Of a stretch of DNA of 64,000 nucleotides, positions 10,250-22,305 are shown one piece after another. The notes beneath the pieces were generated by a model. That model saw only the letters and a program-made list of their open reading frames with translations, did not search any database and was not told where the DNA came from. Positions within the stretch are counted from its first letter, which is position 1; every line of letters begins with the position of its first letter. The stretch is from NCBI RefSeq assembly GCF_963678635.1, contig NC_087062.1, positions 8,232,193 to 8,296,192 of the forward strand, in the 5' to 3' direction. The stretch comes from Symsagittifera roscoffensis. Its lineage: Eukaryota > Xenacoelomorpha > Acoela > Convolutidae. The translations under genes were made by a program, and so were the position numbers.

Positions 10250-11150
10250 AACGTTCGCAGAGCCACCAATGCTATGGGAGTTTTGGTTTAACCGATTCCA
10301 ATGGGAGATGGTGGCTAAACACAGTATCAATCCGAGAAATTTTTACTATGCCAGTACGTTAACCGCAGCGCAGGTTACGGCACTACCGGAGGAGGTAGAC
10401 GGGAAAGATCGACTGACGTCGGATCAAACTCTAATCTCGAACTTGTACTTGTGTCCGGGGAGAAAGGAACAGATGAATTGCATAAGAGGAGGCCACATCT
10501 GGATCTATCTACAACCCGGTATTCTAGGGTATTAGATGCCATAGAAAAGGAAATTAAGAAAGAACGGAATGAAACTTATGAAACATTCCAATTATTGGCA
10601 CGGAAACAACACATTGGAGAATCCTTGGAACAGTTCCACTCAGTTTTAAGCGGACTGGACACCCGAGGACAAAGATACCCGAGGAGGTGTACCGTATTGC
10701 GTTGTCATATGAACGTGGATCTAAGTATGCTAAATCATATGGATCGGCAACCGGGGGAGCAACAACCAGCGGCACCACCGGTGGAACTGGAGCGTTTCAG
10801 ATAAAAACGGAACCGGTGGGGACAATCCGAGGAGGATATCGAAATAATAGACAGCGCGGCCGTGGATCGTTCAGGGGACGAGCAGCCATGAGAGGGGGAG
10901 CACCTAAAACGTGCTACAATTGTGACCAACCCATTTTTACTCAGTGACATCTCACTAGATGCCCAGCCAAAAATGCGACTTGTAACTTTTGTCGAAAGAC
11001 GGAACATTACGAGAAAAATTGTCGGGGAAAGCGGTGGGACGAATTCAAAACTAGGAAGATGTGGATGCCAGTGAGATAGGAGACGCTGAGGATACCTATT
11101 CGCAACATAAAAACTCACTCTGGATGGGTAAACACAACGGAAAAGAGGCA
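10250..11150 (+). pseudogene. Gypsy gag remnant with CCHC zinc knuckles
   Basis: Frames shift several times. The nucleocapsid part is clear: a first CX2C (from 10912) is interrupted by a TGA at 10945, and a second perfect CX2CX4HX4C box lies at 10981-11022 in the same frame. An Arg/Gly-rich stretch (RGGYRNNRQRGRGSFRGR) precedes the knuckles. Non-functional because of stops and frame breaks. Confidence 0.8.
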
Positions 11151-11154
11151 ACGA

Positions 11155-11628
11155 TTGTGGGATTCGGACAGCTCAGGAGACTATGTTGTAATGGCTATCA
11201 AATCTCGGAGGGAAACTGAATTGAAAGTAGCCGGCTCTCGACTACCAATTAAGGTAAATGGTAAGCAAACGAACGTCTGGATAGATAGCGGACCACCGAT
11301 CTCAATATTCACAGCTGGAGAGCTAAAAAGGACGTTGGGCACCGCAGGCGTAAACGTGAAGGCGCCACCAACGGAGGACGACAACTTCAAGGATTACGGA
11401 AACAATCCTTTACGGCTGCTAGGAACGATGAACGTATCATTGGAGATGAACGGATGGGTCACTGACGCGAACATCAAAGTAATAGGAGGAAACAGTCCAT
11501 CGATTATTGGGAGAGATCTAATGACAAATCTGGGATTGCAGATAGTGCAAAGAACACCGGAGGAGAAGGTGATGTCAGTTCAAGGAGATCAACCGGTGGC
11601 CGAAACAACAGGAGAGGAGGATTCATGA
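11155..11628 (+). pseudogene. Gypsy aspartic protease domain fragment
   Basis: Open frame of about 157 codons with a retropepsin active site WIDSG (DSG at 11284-11292) and a downstream IIGRDLM motif, the usual flap-distal element of retropepsins. It lies between gag and RT as expected. Confidence 0.8.
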
Positions 11629-11807
11629 GATCCCTGGCAGACTTATTCCAGTAAGCAATTTAACAATCTTTTTCATAGAGTCGGAAAAATTTAGAATTAT
11701 AAGGTAACACGCGGAATTTTTCGAAACGCTAACGCCGATTCAACAAAAAGGACGGAGAGTGCCGATCACATTGCAAGATAAGGTTTTATAAGGAAATTAG
11801 TAAACTT

Positions 11808-13121
11808 TTGCAGCAAGGGCATATCGAAAAACTGGAAGAATGTTCGGATAAGTATTTTGTCTCTCCAATTGTAATAACAGTGAAAAAAGATGGACCATTA
11901 AAATTAGCGCTAGAATCCAGAGAGCTGAATAAACAAGTCCACAAGAATAAAAATCAAATGCCTAATTTTGAAGAGCTCATGGATACTGTAGGATAAACGA
12001 TAAGCGAACGAAAACCAGGGGATGTATACTTTTCTACAATGGACCTACGTATGCGTACGGTCAACTACCACTTAGTCCGAAAACGAGCGTCCAATGCAAT
12101 TTTTCGCTAATGGGAGGAAAATCAACGGGCACGTATCGTATTTGAACGGGGTTCTACGGCCTCACAACCGTGCCAGCGGAACTCCAAAGAATAATGGATA
12201 CAATCCTCTCGGAATTTCCACAGGCACACGCATTTATTGATGACCTCTTGGTTGTCAACAAAGGCACGGAAATTGAGCATATTTCGGCGGTCGAGAAAAT
12301 TTTGCGGAAGTTAGATCGAGAAATTATGTCGCTTAAACTTACTAAATGTCAATTCGCGTGGAAAGAATATGAATGGTTGGGGTATAAAATAACTTGCACC
12401 GGAATTACGCCGCTAATCCGAAAAACGGAACCGATCGAGTCTCTAAAAGCACCTAAAACGGTGTCGCAGCTAAAATCCTTTATGGGCTCCATTCAGATCC
12501 TACACAAATACCTCCCAGCACTCGCGGAATCCTCAGCCTCGTCACGCCCTTCATTAAGCAGAAAGAATGAATATATTTGGACTAGTGAGTGTCAAATATC
12601 ATTCGAGAATCTAAAAAAGCAGGTGGCAAACATAGTGGAACTTCGGCATTTTGACATACACCGTGACACAAGAATTGTCTGTGACGCTAGTCATAACGGG
12701 CTCGGTGCGGTTCTTGAACAACTAAATTCCGACGGTTGGAGGCCGATAACTTGGCATCCCGGTATTTAAACGAGGCGGAGAAAAAGTATTCTACAAGCGA
12801 ATTAGAGATGCTTGCAGTTGTATGGGGGCGGAGTATTTCCAAAACTATGTGTTGGGGAGAAAATTTTTAATCGTTAGGGACCATAAAGCTCTTGTATCGT
12901 TGCTAAATAGGAACAACAAAAAGAACAAGACGATGTTTAGTAGATTAACCAGATGGTTAGATCGTCTTATACCGTTTGATTTTCAAGTGGAGCACAAACC
13001 TGGAGCAAAATTTGGTTTCGCAGATTATCTATTGAGGCACCCAAGTTCGGACGCTAAACCGGTCAGCACATACGGTAGTATGTTTACGGTGGCGAAAATT
13101 AGTCAAATTAGTCGGATTTAA
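11808..13121 (+). pseudogene. Gypsy reverse transcriptase and RNase H remnant
   Basis: The first RT blocks are at 11808-11996. Catalytic FIDD lies at 12233-12244 in the frame 12170-12769. The RNase H start (CDASHNGLGAVL) follows near 12678. The frame breaks after 12769 and resumes at 12822-13121 with a DHKAL motif and the typical end of the RNase H domain. At least three frame breaks make it non-coding. Confidence 0.88.
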
Positions 13122-13380
13122 AAAGGGAGCTTTCTCCAAAGGTAGAATCGAGTCTCCAAAGGCTAATAAAAATAAACGCGTTTGTAATATATCGAATATC
13201 AAACAGCCGATAGAGGGCGAACAATCATGCGGTGGAAATTGGACCAATCACAGAGCGACGAATTTTATTCCCGGCAGGACAATTAAGCCTAGTAAAATTT
13301 TAATTGGGACTTTTATTGAGACAGATTTTAGTTACTCAAACTCAAGTACAAACATTCAACATTCAAAATCTAATTTAATT

Positions 13381-14284
13381 ATGGAACAAAAGAAGAGAAA
13401 ATTTTTGCAACGACACCCAAGCATTAGTAGTAGCGATGAAATTGAGAAGTCGACCAGGATATGCAAGCAGTCACCACAGAAGTCCGGAGCACTAAGAGTA
13501 ACCCAATTATTTACATTCTTTCGGTTTATACCGGCGAACGTTATCCACCGGTTAATCCGGAAAATTGCGTTATGTCGGTTATTCCGAGAAATTGCAAAGT
13601 GGTTAGTAAACAAACCGCCCTTCCAGAACTGTTTAATCTTCGATTTATCGAATCGCAGTATAGTTCAGATCCTAACCGAAATGATTAAGTGCAAAGACCC
13701 ATATTTACACACGAAAATTGCAGCTATGTGCAAATATTATGCCCAGTACACTGGATGCCCAGATTTTGATGTGAAAGACGGATGCGAGAGACTAGTCATT
13801 GCAAACACTTTGCAAGCGGCGGTGAATAACAGATTGCACTATTATCAAAATGGGAAATCGAGTATGTATGACGCGGCCAAGGACATCTGTTACCCGAGCC
13901 TTCTGTCATAAAGAAGGAATTGAAATACTTACCTCGCCAGTTAACGATCATCGGGCAACAGGATGCGTCGAGCCGACAATTGGTAGCATCAAGAATTCAG
14001 TATTAACGTATGCGCGGGAGGAAAAACCGGAACCCTTGGATCGGATGCTTGAAAGGGCCCTCGGTGCTTTAAGACTCGCCAAAAACTCCACCCTGAGCAT
14101 AACCCCGTTTGAAGCGCACCACGGTCGGGAAGCTAACACGGTCCTCAGGAACTTGACCAAAAAGCCATCATTAAGGAATCTAAATTGGGAAAACGTAACT
14201 CGCTCAAAATCTGCCTGTTTAGATGAACGAGACCCAAACACTCAAGCGATGCCAGAACCGATGAACACAAACTGGGGAGTCTAA
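13381..14284 (+). pseudogene. Gypsy integrase remnant lacking most of the catalytic core
   Basis: Residues around 13680-13905 resemble the region before and including the H2C2 zinc-binding part (NRLHYYQNGKSSMYDAAKDI). The next recognisable block (from about 13915) is already the C-terminal side of the core (SPVNDHRATGCVE). The intervening catalytic segment is missing, so an internal deletion near 13905 is inferred. The domain is dead. Confidence 0.72.
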
Positions 14285-15423
14285 TCTGATACGGAATTTG
14301 ATGTGAATAACAGGCGTCACCCAATGAGACTGGCTGATGACCGGATTGCTAATCAGGACAATGAACCCGGGATTGTTCGGGCCTCGGATGAACCAGCCTC
14401 ATTACCACAAGTGGTAGTAATGCAGCGGACAGGAGAGCGAAATCCGAATAGGTATAAACCATTGAAATCCAGTATAATAAATCAGAGTGAACATACTATT
14501 TAAATGAGTAATGGTGCTGTGCTTAGAAAATCGGGAGCAGCACTGAAATGGACGACTATTCAGAAGAAAAGAGCGCAGGGCCAAATCGCTGGGCCAATTC
14601 AGGTACCACCAACGCCGTGGGACCTGAAATGGAAGTTATTGGCGAACCAACCAAGCAACTCAAAAGGCGCCGCGGATCCTACCAACGCACCGTAGGAAAA
14701 CGATCTAAACTCCAAATCAGGGACAATGTGGAGGATTCGTACTCGGAAGAGGATGACTATTTACCGCTGGCAACGACAAGACAAGCTATCGAGACGACGA
14801 ATGAGGGCAACCCGGGAGCGGATGTTGAAGGGTAGAGACAAGGAACGTCTAGTGAGGGACAAGATCAAGTACCGATGGAGACGATAACGATTCAACCGAG
14901 CGAGTACGAGACGGCGACAAAGTTTACGATTGCACGAGAGGTGGAAATCGAGACCAACCGGAGGAAAGACGACACCACGAAAAATACACCACAGGAGACG
15001 GAGCGCGAAGTGGCACAAAATCCACAAACTGGAGTGAAAAAGCGGGGCAGGAAACAACGGCTTGTTTCTTATTCAAGCCAAGATTCAGCGATCTCATTGG
15101 ACGAGACCAGCTCAAGACGGTCGGGCAGGAAGTGCACAGCAGTGATCAAGATGGGGGCAGTCATGAGTGACAACATTCAAGAAGCGAAAAAATCAGGAAC
15201 AAAATAAAGAAGAGGAAAAACATGAAAAAAGAAAACTTAAAACATTCTAACGTCCAGGGAGAGGGCATGCCGTGAAGCGGCAAAAACTCAACTGTTTAAG
15301 TTTAAATGTGGTCGCAGTTGGTAAACAAAACTCTAGTTAAAACTCGTCGTTAACTTATTTCATTCATACAACAACATTTCACTTAGTACTTAAATTAAGT
15401 CATCACTTCTTACATGAATGGAA

Positions 15424-15639
15424 TGTCATAGTATCTAAATTAGTTCATCTTTCGAGTCCAGTTTCATTCTAGTTGTTGCTATTTAATTTATCTGTCTGTC
15501 TGGCACTAACTAGTATTTAACCTTCGGAGTTGTCTGTCACCTTTGGTTGACCGCCATTTCATTGTCTCAGACTACCTTTCTAATTTACGGTTACTCAACT
15601 CATTGGATCAATTTAACTTATCGAAACCGTATTTTCTCA
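15424..15639 (+). repeat. 3' LTR of the Gypsy element
   Basis: 216 bp, same ends as the left LTR, followed by the AGTG duplication. Confidence 0.93.
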
Positions 15640-15643
15640 AGTG

Positions 15644-16809
15644 CCAAAGCAGAATGAGTCAGTTTTGCAGTCAAATTCCTGACGCCACTCTCCAATGTGT
15701 TTATTCAACTCAAAACGCAGGAAAGTTTTTTTTTGGTTAGATAGGGACATTATCGTAGCTTCTAGTGTGTATTAAAAAAAAATTTCCGAGTCCCCTTAAC
15801 CACTGCGGGGCGTACGCATATAAATCATTTCAAACAAAAACCCTAATTGAAGTTTCAGGCAAGCAACATAATCATTTACTCTTGCAACTTCCAATAGATT
15901 TCGATCAAGTCGACTAATGATGCCTATTGCAACACCATTTGTTCCTTCTTAGTTTCCTTGCCATATAAATTTAAGCTTTCGGTCGCGATCTCTAAAACTT
16001 ATTGTGCCGCTTCCTTTGGAACGAGTTTTTTGTAGAAAGCACACCGATCTACTTTTTTTGTTCTAGAGTTTCGCATATCTCAAGGCTTTTTTTCTTGTAG
16101 TGTGCCAGCGTTCCTTGAATGTAGTCAGAGCTTTTTTAAGGGTGGGTTTCCCCGTCATTTTAGCTTAAGTCATATTATAATTAGTAGCCAAAGGATAAAA
16201 AACAAAAATTTTAAAAGTAGCAGTCTGACAATTGTGAGCAATTTTTATTTGCATTTCAGTTCGTAGAAAGTTTGAGGAAGACTTTTTTTCTGAAACAGGT
16301 CAGTTGCCCTTTTTAACTTTCATACTTTTTTCATACTTTTTTAACTTCTCATAGTAGTTAAAACGTAGAGATTCTTTACACCCCTCTCCATTCAAGTCTT
16401 TATTGCAAGAAGTCTTTATTTAAGGCAAAGTAAGGAGAGCTATTGCTTGTAGGCCTTTACTTAAGTTGTTCGGAACGGTGCGCCTTGCATAGCCTTTTCA
16501 GACTGTTTGTCCTGACGTCATTCATCCAGGACCAATGAGCCACTTGGGCAGTTCGTCAAGCGATCAAAATACAATCATCTTTGAATTATAGATTGCATTT
16601 CAGCGATCTGTCGTGGTTCAAACGAAATTTAAAAACTTTGCAAATATTTTCCCAATGTTGATAAAAACAAATTGAATTTTTTTGTCTTGGTTCGAGCGAA
16701 TAAAGCGAGCGAACAGGCTTCCAATAGATTAATTTAATAGATTTAAAGCATAAAAAGCTTCAATTAACGCGTAAAAAACTTTATTTTACTGGACTAAAAC
16801 TAATTTTGT
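15644..16809. other. Intergenic, no gene recognised
   Basis: AT-rich sequence without a credible frame. A CRE-like TGACGTCA at about 16513 and a nearby CCAAT are present but, on their own, do not support a promoter. Confidence 0.45.
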
Positions 16810-17103
16810 TTTCAATATTTTAGCGCCTCCTCGGAATCAAATACATCAAAAAAAAACGAAAATGATAAAAAAGAAAAAAAAATTTAAATTTTTTTGGTGG
16901 TTATGTTTTTTAGTCATTTTCCCTAAAAAAATTGTTTCGAGTTCCCGTTTTTTACTATGACTGTCGAACATTTCTTAACTCTAGTTTTTTCTTCTGCTTC
17001 TTTTCTCAAACCACGCCAAAAAAGATACTAACTTGACAAAAAAGTTTTTAGACTATGGTATGAAATTCTGTGCTACTTGCACAATAACAAGCTATCCTTG
17101 TGT
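16810..17103 (+). repeat. Fragment of interspersed repeat family X (3' part)
   Basis: Ends in ATTCTGTGCTACTTGCACAA and shares the preceding 250 bp loosely with 28000-28282 and 57540-57826. Confidence 0.55.
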
Positions 17104-17484
17104 ACTTACTAGTTTCTTTAATTGAAGAAATTTTTATTGAAGAAATAATTGAAGAATTATTGATATTTAAATATTTTTTCAGCTTCTTTGTAGCTTCTTT
17201 GTACTGATGTTTGACCAATTGTGATGAAATTGTCATATTTCAAAAAATTGATAAAAAAAGGGTGTTTCAACGGGTTGCCATTTTTTTCCCAATGGGTCAA
17301 ATTGGGTGCCTCTCAACCGCACTTTCATCTTGATTATAGTTCCTCTCAAGTGCATTTTTTTACCCTTAATACGATTATAATTGAGATTGTTATTTGTTTT
17401 TATTATATTAGCAAGTTTACTATGGGGCTGCGGAGTCTTTAACTCAAATCCAGAAACAACTTTAAACATTTTTGACATACCAGA

Positions 17485-19995
17485 GCAAATACGAGATTAC
17501 AAAACAACATAAAAAATCTACATCTAAACAGCAGCAGTTTAAACAGAAAAAGAATTAATCTCAAAGAACTGGTCAATACTTGTGGAGTGAACAATTTTTA
17601 TGTATCCACTGAGGCATGGTTTAATGACTCGAATGATAACAACTTATCGGCAATAGATAGTGATCATTTTGTCGCTTTTCGATGTGATAGATTAACACTT
17701 GTAAGCGAAAAGGCAAAAAACGAAGGAGTGATGGGCACAGACTTACACATGCTCCACCAGAAATATGACCACCTCTGAGTTGAAGTGGATTCATTAAAAA
17801 ACAAAAGTGAACAATCAACACTATTAAACAATTCATGCGAACCAAACAAAACTAACAAAAAACTAATGGAAGAACTTGCTTTATCAGTTGATTTTGCGCT
17901 ATCATAGAAATCTTTCGCTGTTTTTATGAGAGATTTCAATCTTAATTATTTAAATTCCGAAGAAAGAGAGTCTTTGGAAACAGTTTTGACGCCTTATAAC
18001 CTAGAAGTTGCCAATCCATCAATACCAACGCATTCAAAAACGCTAATGGATTATTTTATTTCATGATTAAACTCAATAGAAATGAAAAACAAAGTTTTCA
18101 ATTTCACTACCCCAATTTAAAGCTGACCATTTAGCTACAGTGTTGGTATCTTACCTAAAATTAATTGATAAAACTATGCTGTTTAAGCGTAAAATCTATG
18201 ATAAACAAAAAGAGTCAGAAACCGATTTTTAAACTGCTTCAAAAAACAGTAAATAGGAACTCTTCTACGTGCAAAAAAAACCTGAAAAATGTTAAATTTT
18301 TTCAACTGTTGGATAGTTATTTGCTTAAACAATGCGCACCACCAAAATTTGTTTGTGTTCGTAACGAAAAACCTAAAATTCACTAGAAGACGATAATTTC
18401 AATTCAAAAATTTTTTATCCAAAAGCAACTGAGCAGCAGAAATGTAAGCTTATAAAGGACACTAGAAACTCTACAAAATCATCCAAAAAAATTGCGCTGC
18501 TGAAAAATTTTTTTGGTGAAAAGATAACCAATAACTTTAAAATGGCGATCTTACTAAACTACACATTTTCCAGACTTGGATGTTTTTTTTCAGAAAAAAA
18601 ACGTAAGCAACGCTGTTAAAATATCAATCTACAGGCAAAAGAAACTTGCAAAAAATTTCAACAATCTCAATTGTTTTATAGTTAATTCCTTGAAAAATGC
18701 GCACAATCAAAAACTGTTTGTGTTCGTAAAGACAAACCAAAAATTAACTTCAAAGACGATAATTTCAAATCAAAACTTTTTAATCCAAAAACAACTGAAC
18801 AGCAGAAATGGAAGCTTATAATTGACACTATAAACTCTAAACAATCATCCAAAAAAATGCGCTGCTGCAAAACTTTTTTGGTGAAATGATACCTAATAAC
18901 TTTAAAATGGCGATCTTACTAAATTACAAATTTTCCAGACTTGGAGGTTTTTTTCAGAAAAAAACGTAAGCAATGCTGTTGAAATATTAATCTACAGGCA
19001 AAACAAAACTGCAAAAAAACTCAACAATCTCAATTGTTATATAGCTAAATCCTTGAAAAATGCGCACAGTCCAAAACTGTTTGTATTCGTAACGACAAAC
19101 CAAAAATTAACTTCAAAGACGATAAGTTCAAACCAAAAATTTATTTCAAAAACAACTGAGCAGCAGAAATGGAAGCTTATAATTGACACTAGAATTTCTA
19201 AACAATCATCCAAAAAATTGCGCTGGTGAAAAGTTTTTTGGTAAAACGATAACCCTTAACTTTAAAATGGCGATCTTACTAAGTTACAAATTTTCCAGAC
19301 TTGGATTTTTTTATTCATAAAAAAATGTAAGCAAGGCTGATGAAGTATTCAACAGAACACTAGCACTAGATCAATTAAACATGGCAAACAGCACTTGTTT
19401 TCTGGTTTATAAGTGAAGTTGAGTTTAAGAAAAACTGATTTATCTCAATGCGATTAAACCACCTGGAGCATCTGTCATAAGAGCTTGGGCTTTAAAAGAT
19501 GATTTCAATGAAACAAACCCACGTCTCATTTTTCGTATGAAAAGAGGACCCAGATATAGCTGAGAATTATCGAACAATTTCAGTTACAGGTGCACTCACA
19601 AAAAATTTTAAAAAGTTATTATACAAACAGTTCAATGATTATCTTTTGATTAATAACCTGCTCAGTAAAACCTAATATGGTTTCAGAGCCTAATTTTCAA
19701 CAATTGACGCATTTCTTGTATGCATTGAATTTTCAAGACACTTTTTAAAACTCAATACAACCAAAACTGCATTGATCAAATTTAGCAAAAAAACATCAAG
19801 CAAAAACAACACTCAAAATTAATTATTATTTAGGATCATAATAAAAAAGCCGAAAAACCAAAAATAAAGTATTTTGGGTTATTTTTTGATCCAGTCCTTA
19901 CATTCCATGGGCATTCCTTGTCAAACAATTAGCGGGCAGAAGCTACTCTGCTCTGCGTTTAAAAGTTTTTGCTGATATCTGGAGTTCTTCAGCGT
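17485..19995 (+). mobile_element. Decayed LINE (CR1/jockey-like), APE endonuclease and RT fragments
   Basis: 17573-18065 contains pieces of an AP-type endonuclease: STEAWFND, AFRCDR and, further on, RDFNLNYLNSEERESL and a final MDYF. At about 19555-19740 appear RT blocks in broken frames (ENYRTISVTGALTK, then NNLLSKT.YGFRA). KYFGLFFDP near 19860 is the later RT motif. Between EN and RT the linker is amplified in tandem. A short stretch around 19738-19815 recurs at 20253-20335. No frame survives, so the copy is dead. Confidence 0.72.
18290..19340 (+). repeat. Tandem ~360-bp repeat inside the LINE linker
   Basis: The same landmark (GGCGATCTTACTAAA) occurs at about 18547, 18912 and 19272, giving 365- and 360-bp periods, with a partial leading unit from about 18290. 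Translation of each unit gives variants of the same segment (QQKWKLIIDT...SSKKIALL), so a coding linker was amplified before decay. Confidence 0.8.
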
Positions 19996-20343
19996 TTCGT
20001 AATATTTTCATGCAATTTTATGCAGGTTTTGCGATGTTTTGGCTTAGATTTTTTTACATCAAAGAAAGCGCGGCTAAATCGTGAACCCGAGTGTCAGTTT
20101 GATTTAATGTCAAGTCGAGCCTCATCTTCAGTTGTAGTTGAATTGCTGACAAAGCTTTCGCCTTGCAACGGAAAATCAAGCATAATTTACCATCAGCATA
20201 CATAAGAATCAAGTACGAGAACCACATCATTGATTCTTTTCGTTTTTTTTCGAGATACTTTTTAAAACTCAATACAACCAAATATGAATCGATTAAATTT
20301 AACAAAAAAAAATCAAGCAAAAACAACAATCAAACAACAACAA

Positions 20344-21288
20344 CAGGTGTTAAAGTTTTTCTAAGATATGTTGATGACATAGTTAGAACTGTCAAGGGCG
20401 ATCCTGGGGTACTTCTCGAGGCTGCCAATAAGTTGCATCCAAACTTGCAGTTCACCATAGAAGAACTTGATAGTAACGGTAATTTGGCCTTTTTGGATTT
20501 AGTTGTCAACGGGACTCAGGAAACAAGGTCACATGTGGGTGGTACCAAAAACCCACTGATACCGGCACCATTCCAATTTTTAGAGGTTGCGCAACTGTGC
20601 AGTACAAAAGCAACGTTATTGAAGGGACGGTTCATGGGGTTTTCAGAATTACCTCAACATGGGAAAATTTTGACCAGGCATTGGAAAAAAATCGGAAACA
20701 ATGGATTGAAAATCAATATCCGAAAAATTGGTCGGACAGGGTAGTGTTTGAAACTCTTAACAAGATCATTGAGAGAAAGCAAAACTTAGAGGTGAAGGCA
20801 TCAGAACCGAGAAATGATAAATGGTTAAAAAGATCATCCCCCTAATTACAATGCAATATCGAGGTAATCCATCTCAACTGTTAGCCGCAAAGGTTCGGCA
20901 AATATCCGGGGCACAAACAATTTTTACAACAAGAAAATTGAAAACATGGTTGCCATCCCTCAAAACTTCCTTTGCTCGTGAACTGAGATCCAAAGTGGTG
21001 TATAAGCTTCTATGTAGTGGATGTAACACCACCTATGTCGGCCAGACAGTCCGACATTTAGCCACGAGGGTCGATGAACACCGCAAAGGGGACTCCACAG
21101 TAGAGCAACACTTGTTAGAATGTAATAAGGAGGTAGTTGGTACTGCTGAGCTGAAGTCAGAGATTATAGTTCAAACGGCCAAGACTCATGAGCTACTCGC
21201 ACTAGAGGCTTTGCGTATTTGGAGTGAGAGGCCGAGGATAAACACACGCGATGAATTCAGGAGCCGGGAACTAACACTAAAAGTATAG
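20344..21288 (+). pseudogene. Penelope-like element, RT C-terminal part plus GIY-YIG endonuclease
   Basis: The similarity starts mid-RT with FLRYVDDIV (YVDD at 20367-20378) and continues through FLDLVVNG to about 20550. It then shifts frame twice (into 20597-20845, then 20821-21288). The last frame carries a GIY-YIG nuclease (VYKLLCSGCNTTYVGQT, YVGQT from 21034, followed by RVDEHR and a catalytic-type Glu region) and ends at 21288. RT plus C-terminal GIY-YIG is diagnostic of Penelope-like elements. It is 5'-truncated, as many copies are, and frameshifted. Its terminal repeat follows. Confidence 0.9.
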
Positions 21289-21610
21289 TCTATAGATAAC
21301 ATGGCTAAAATTTAAAAAACTGACATGTCAGAATCAAAAATTTTCCCAAATCGAAATTTCATAACCATTAAAGAACAAAAATTAAAAAATCTCAGAAATT
21401 TACAGGAAATTAATATCAATGATTACATAACTTAGTATGTAACTACAGTTGTTTAAATTTGATTGGTCAAAAAGTTTTAGAGCATTTTTAGACATGTTTT
21501 TCATTTTTCAGATCTTTGATCATTTTGTAAATACTGTAAAAAAATTTTAATCCTCATAATGCACAAAATTTGCAAAAACGTTTGAAATAACATTTTAAAT
21601 TTCTTATAAC
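21289..21610 (+). repeat. 3' tail/terminal repeat of the Penelope-like element
   Basis: 21390-21465 is repeated inverted at 25379-25445, and 21455-21607 is repeated inverted at 22258-22403. Together these reconstruct one continuous tail shared by two element copies in opposite orientation. Confidence 0.8.
21550..21605 (+). ncRNA. Degenerate hammerhead-ribozyme-like motif
   Basis: CTCATAA, a stem-loop GCACAAAATTTGC, then AAAA align with the better-preserved minus-strand motifs at 22044-22305. Two core substitutions would abolish activity. Confidence 0.35.
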
Positions 21611-21875
21611 TATTGATGAGACCTAAAAAATACACTTCCAAGATTTAGCTGTCATTATATCGAAAACAGGTTTTTTCATCAGAAAATCAGTGTTAGTATG
21701 GAACTAAAATGAAAACAGAAATGCAAACCTATCAAACAGCAGCTAAACATATAAGACTATGAAATTCAGAATTAAGAGTTATTGTTTATCTATTTTAAGT
21801 TAAGATCCCTCTATGGCAACCTATGGAAAAACATCGTGGAAAAAATTTATTTGAAGACAAAAGTATTTTTGTAAT

Positions 21876-21925
21876 AAAATTATTGATGATGCACACACTT
21901 TATGCGAAAAGCTTTACAATTCATT
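21876..21925 (+). ncRNA. Hammerhead-like motif with a C3-to-U change
   Basis: TTGATGA (21883-21889), stem-loop GCACACACTTTATGC (21891-21905), GAAA (21906-21909). It has the hammerhead order, but the conserved first C is T and stem II is weak. Probably inactive. Confidence 0.35.
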
Positions 21926-22043
21926 CCTGAACATTAATCTCGGTTTTCTACACTATATAATCATTCTATAAATATTTATTATACTAGACAAAAATTGCAT
22001 GTCCTACACTTGCATCATGCTAGTATAAGAATTTTTAAAAAAT

Positions 22044-22090
22044 AATTCCAATGTTTTCGCACTTTTTGTGCATCATCAGGATAAAAAAAA
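22044..22090 (-). ncRNA. Hammerhead-ribozyme-like motif in Penelope terminal repeat (copy a)
   Basis: On the minus strand: CTGATGA, one extra T, a perfect GCAC-AAAAA-GTGC stem II, GAAA, then ACATT and a stem I half. Type I hammerheads with very short stem III are known in the terminal repeats of Penelope-like elements. The base before CTGATGA (C) can pair with the base after ATT (G). The extra T between the core and stem II and the minimal stem III make catalytic activity uncertain. Confidence 0.55.
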
Positions 22091-22252
22091 TTTTGTTACA
22101 AGGTTTACAAAAAGATCAATGATCTGAAAAAATAAGAAACATCATGTTATTGCTTATCATTTTGCAATTAAAGTGTTCTTTTTTTTTAATTGAAGAATTA
22201 TATTTACTTTTTGCATTTTAAAATAAACGTTACGGGTTACAAGAAATTTAAA

Positions 22253-22305
22253 ATGTTAATTCAAATGTTTTCGCATATTTTGTGCATCATCAGTATTAAA
22301 ATTTT
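22253..22305 (-). ncRNA. Hammerhead-ribozyme-like motif in Penelope terminal repeat (copy b)
   Basis: Minus strand: ATA-CTGATGA, T, GCACAAAATATGC, GAAA, ACATT-TGAATT. It lies 214 bp from copy a in direct orientation. The pair next to the core is A-T here versus C-G in copy a. Stem II is shorter than in copy a. Confidence 0.55.

Larger units (their letters stand above)
9971..15639 (+). mobile_element. Ty3/Gypsy LTR retrotransposon, full length but defective
   Basis: Two direct 216-bp LTRs (9971-10186 and 15424-15639) begin TGTCATAG and end TTTTCTCA, flanked by a 4-bp duplication AGTG (9967-9970 and 15640-15643). A primer-binding site follows the left LTR. Fragments of gag, protease, RT, RNase H and integrase appear in the Gypsy order on the plus strand, in several frames and with stops. 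The LTRs differ at about 16 positions by eye (roughly 7%), so the insertion is old. The region after the integrase remnant (14548-15207) is open but unrecognised. Confidence 0.95.

Noticed and set aside
14548-15207. Envelope gene of the Gypsy element
   Set aside because: The frame before the 3' LTR has no signal peptide, membrane segment or other envelope feature; left as unrecognised.
16505-16540. Promoter from TGACGTCA plus CCAAT
   Set aside because: Two short motifs without a downstream gene are expected by chance.
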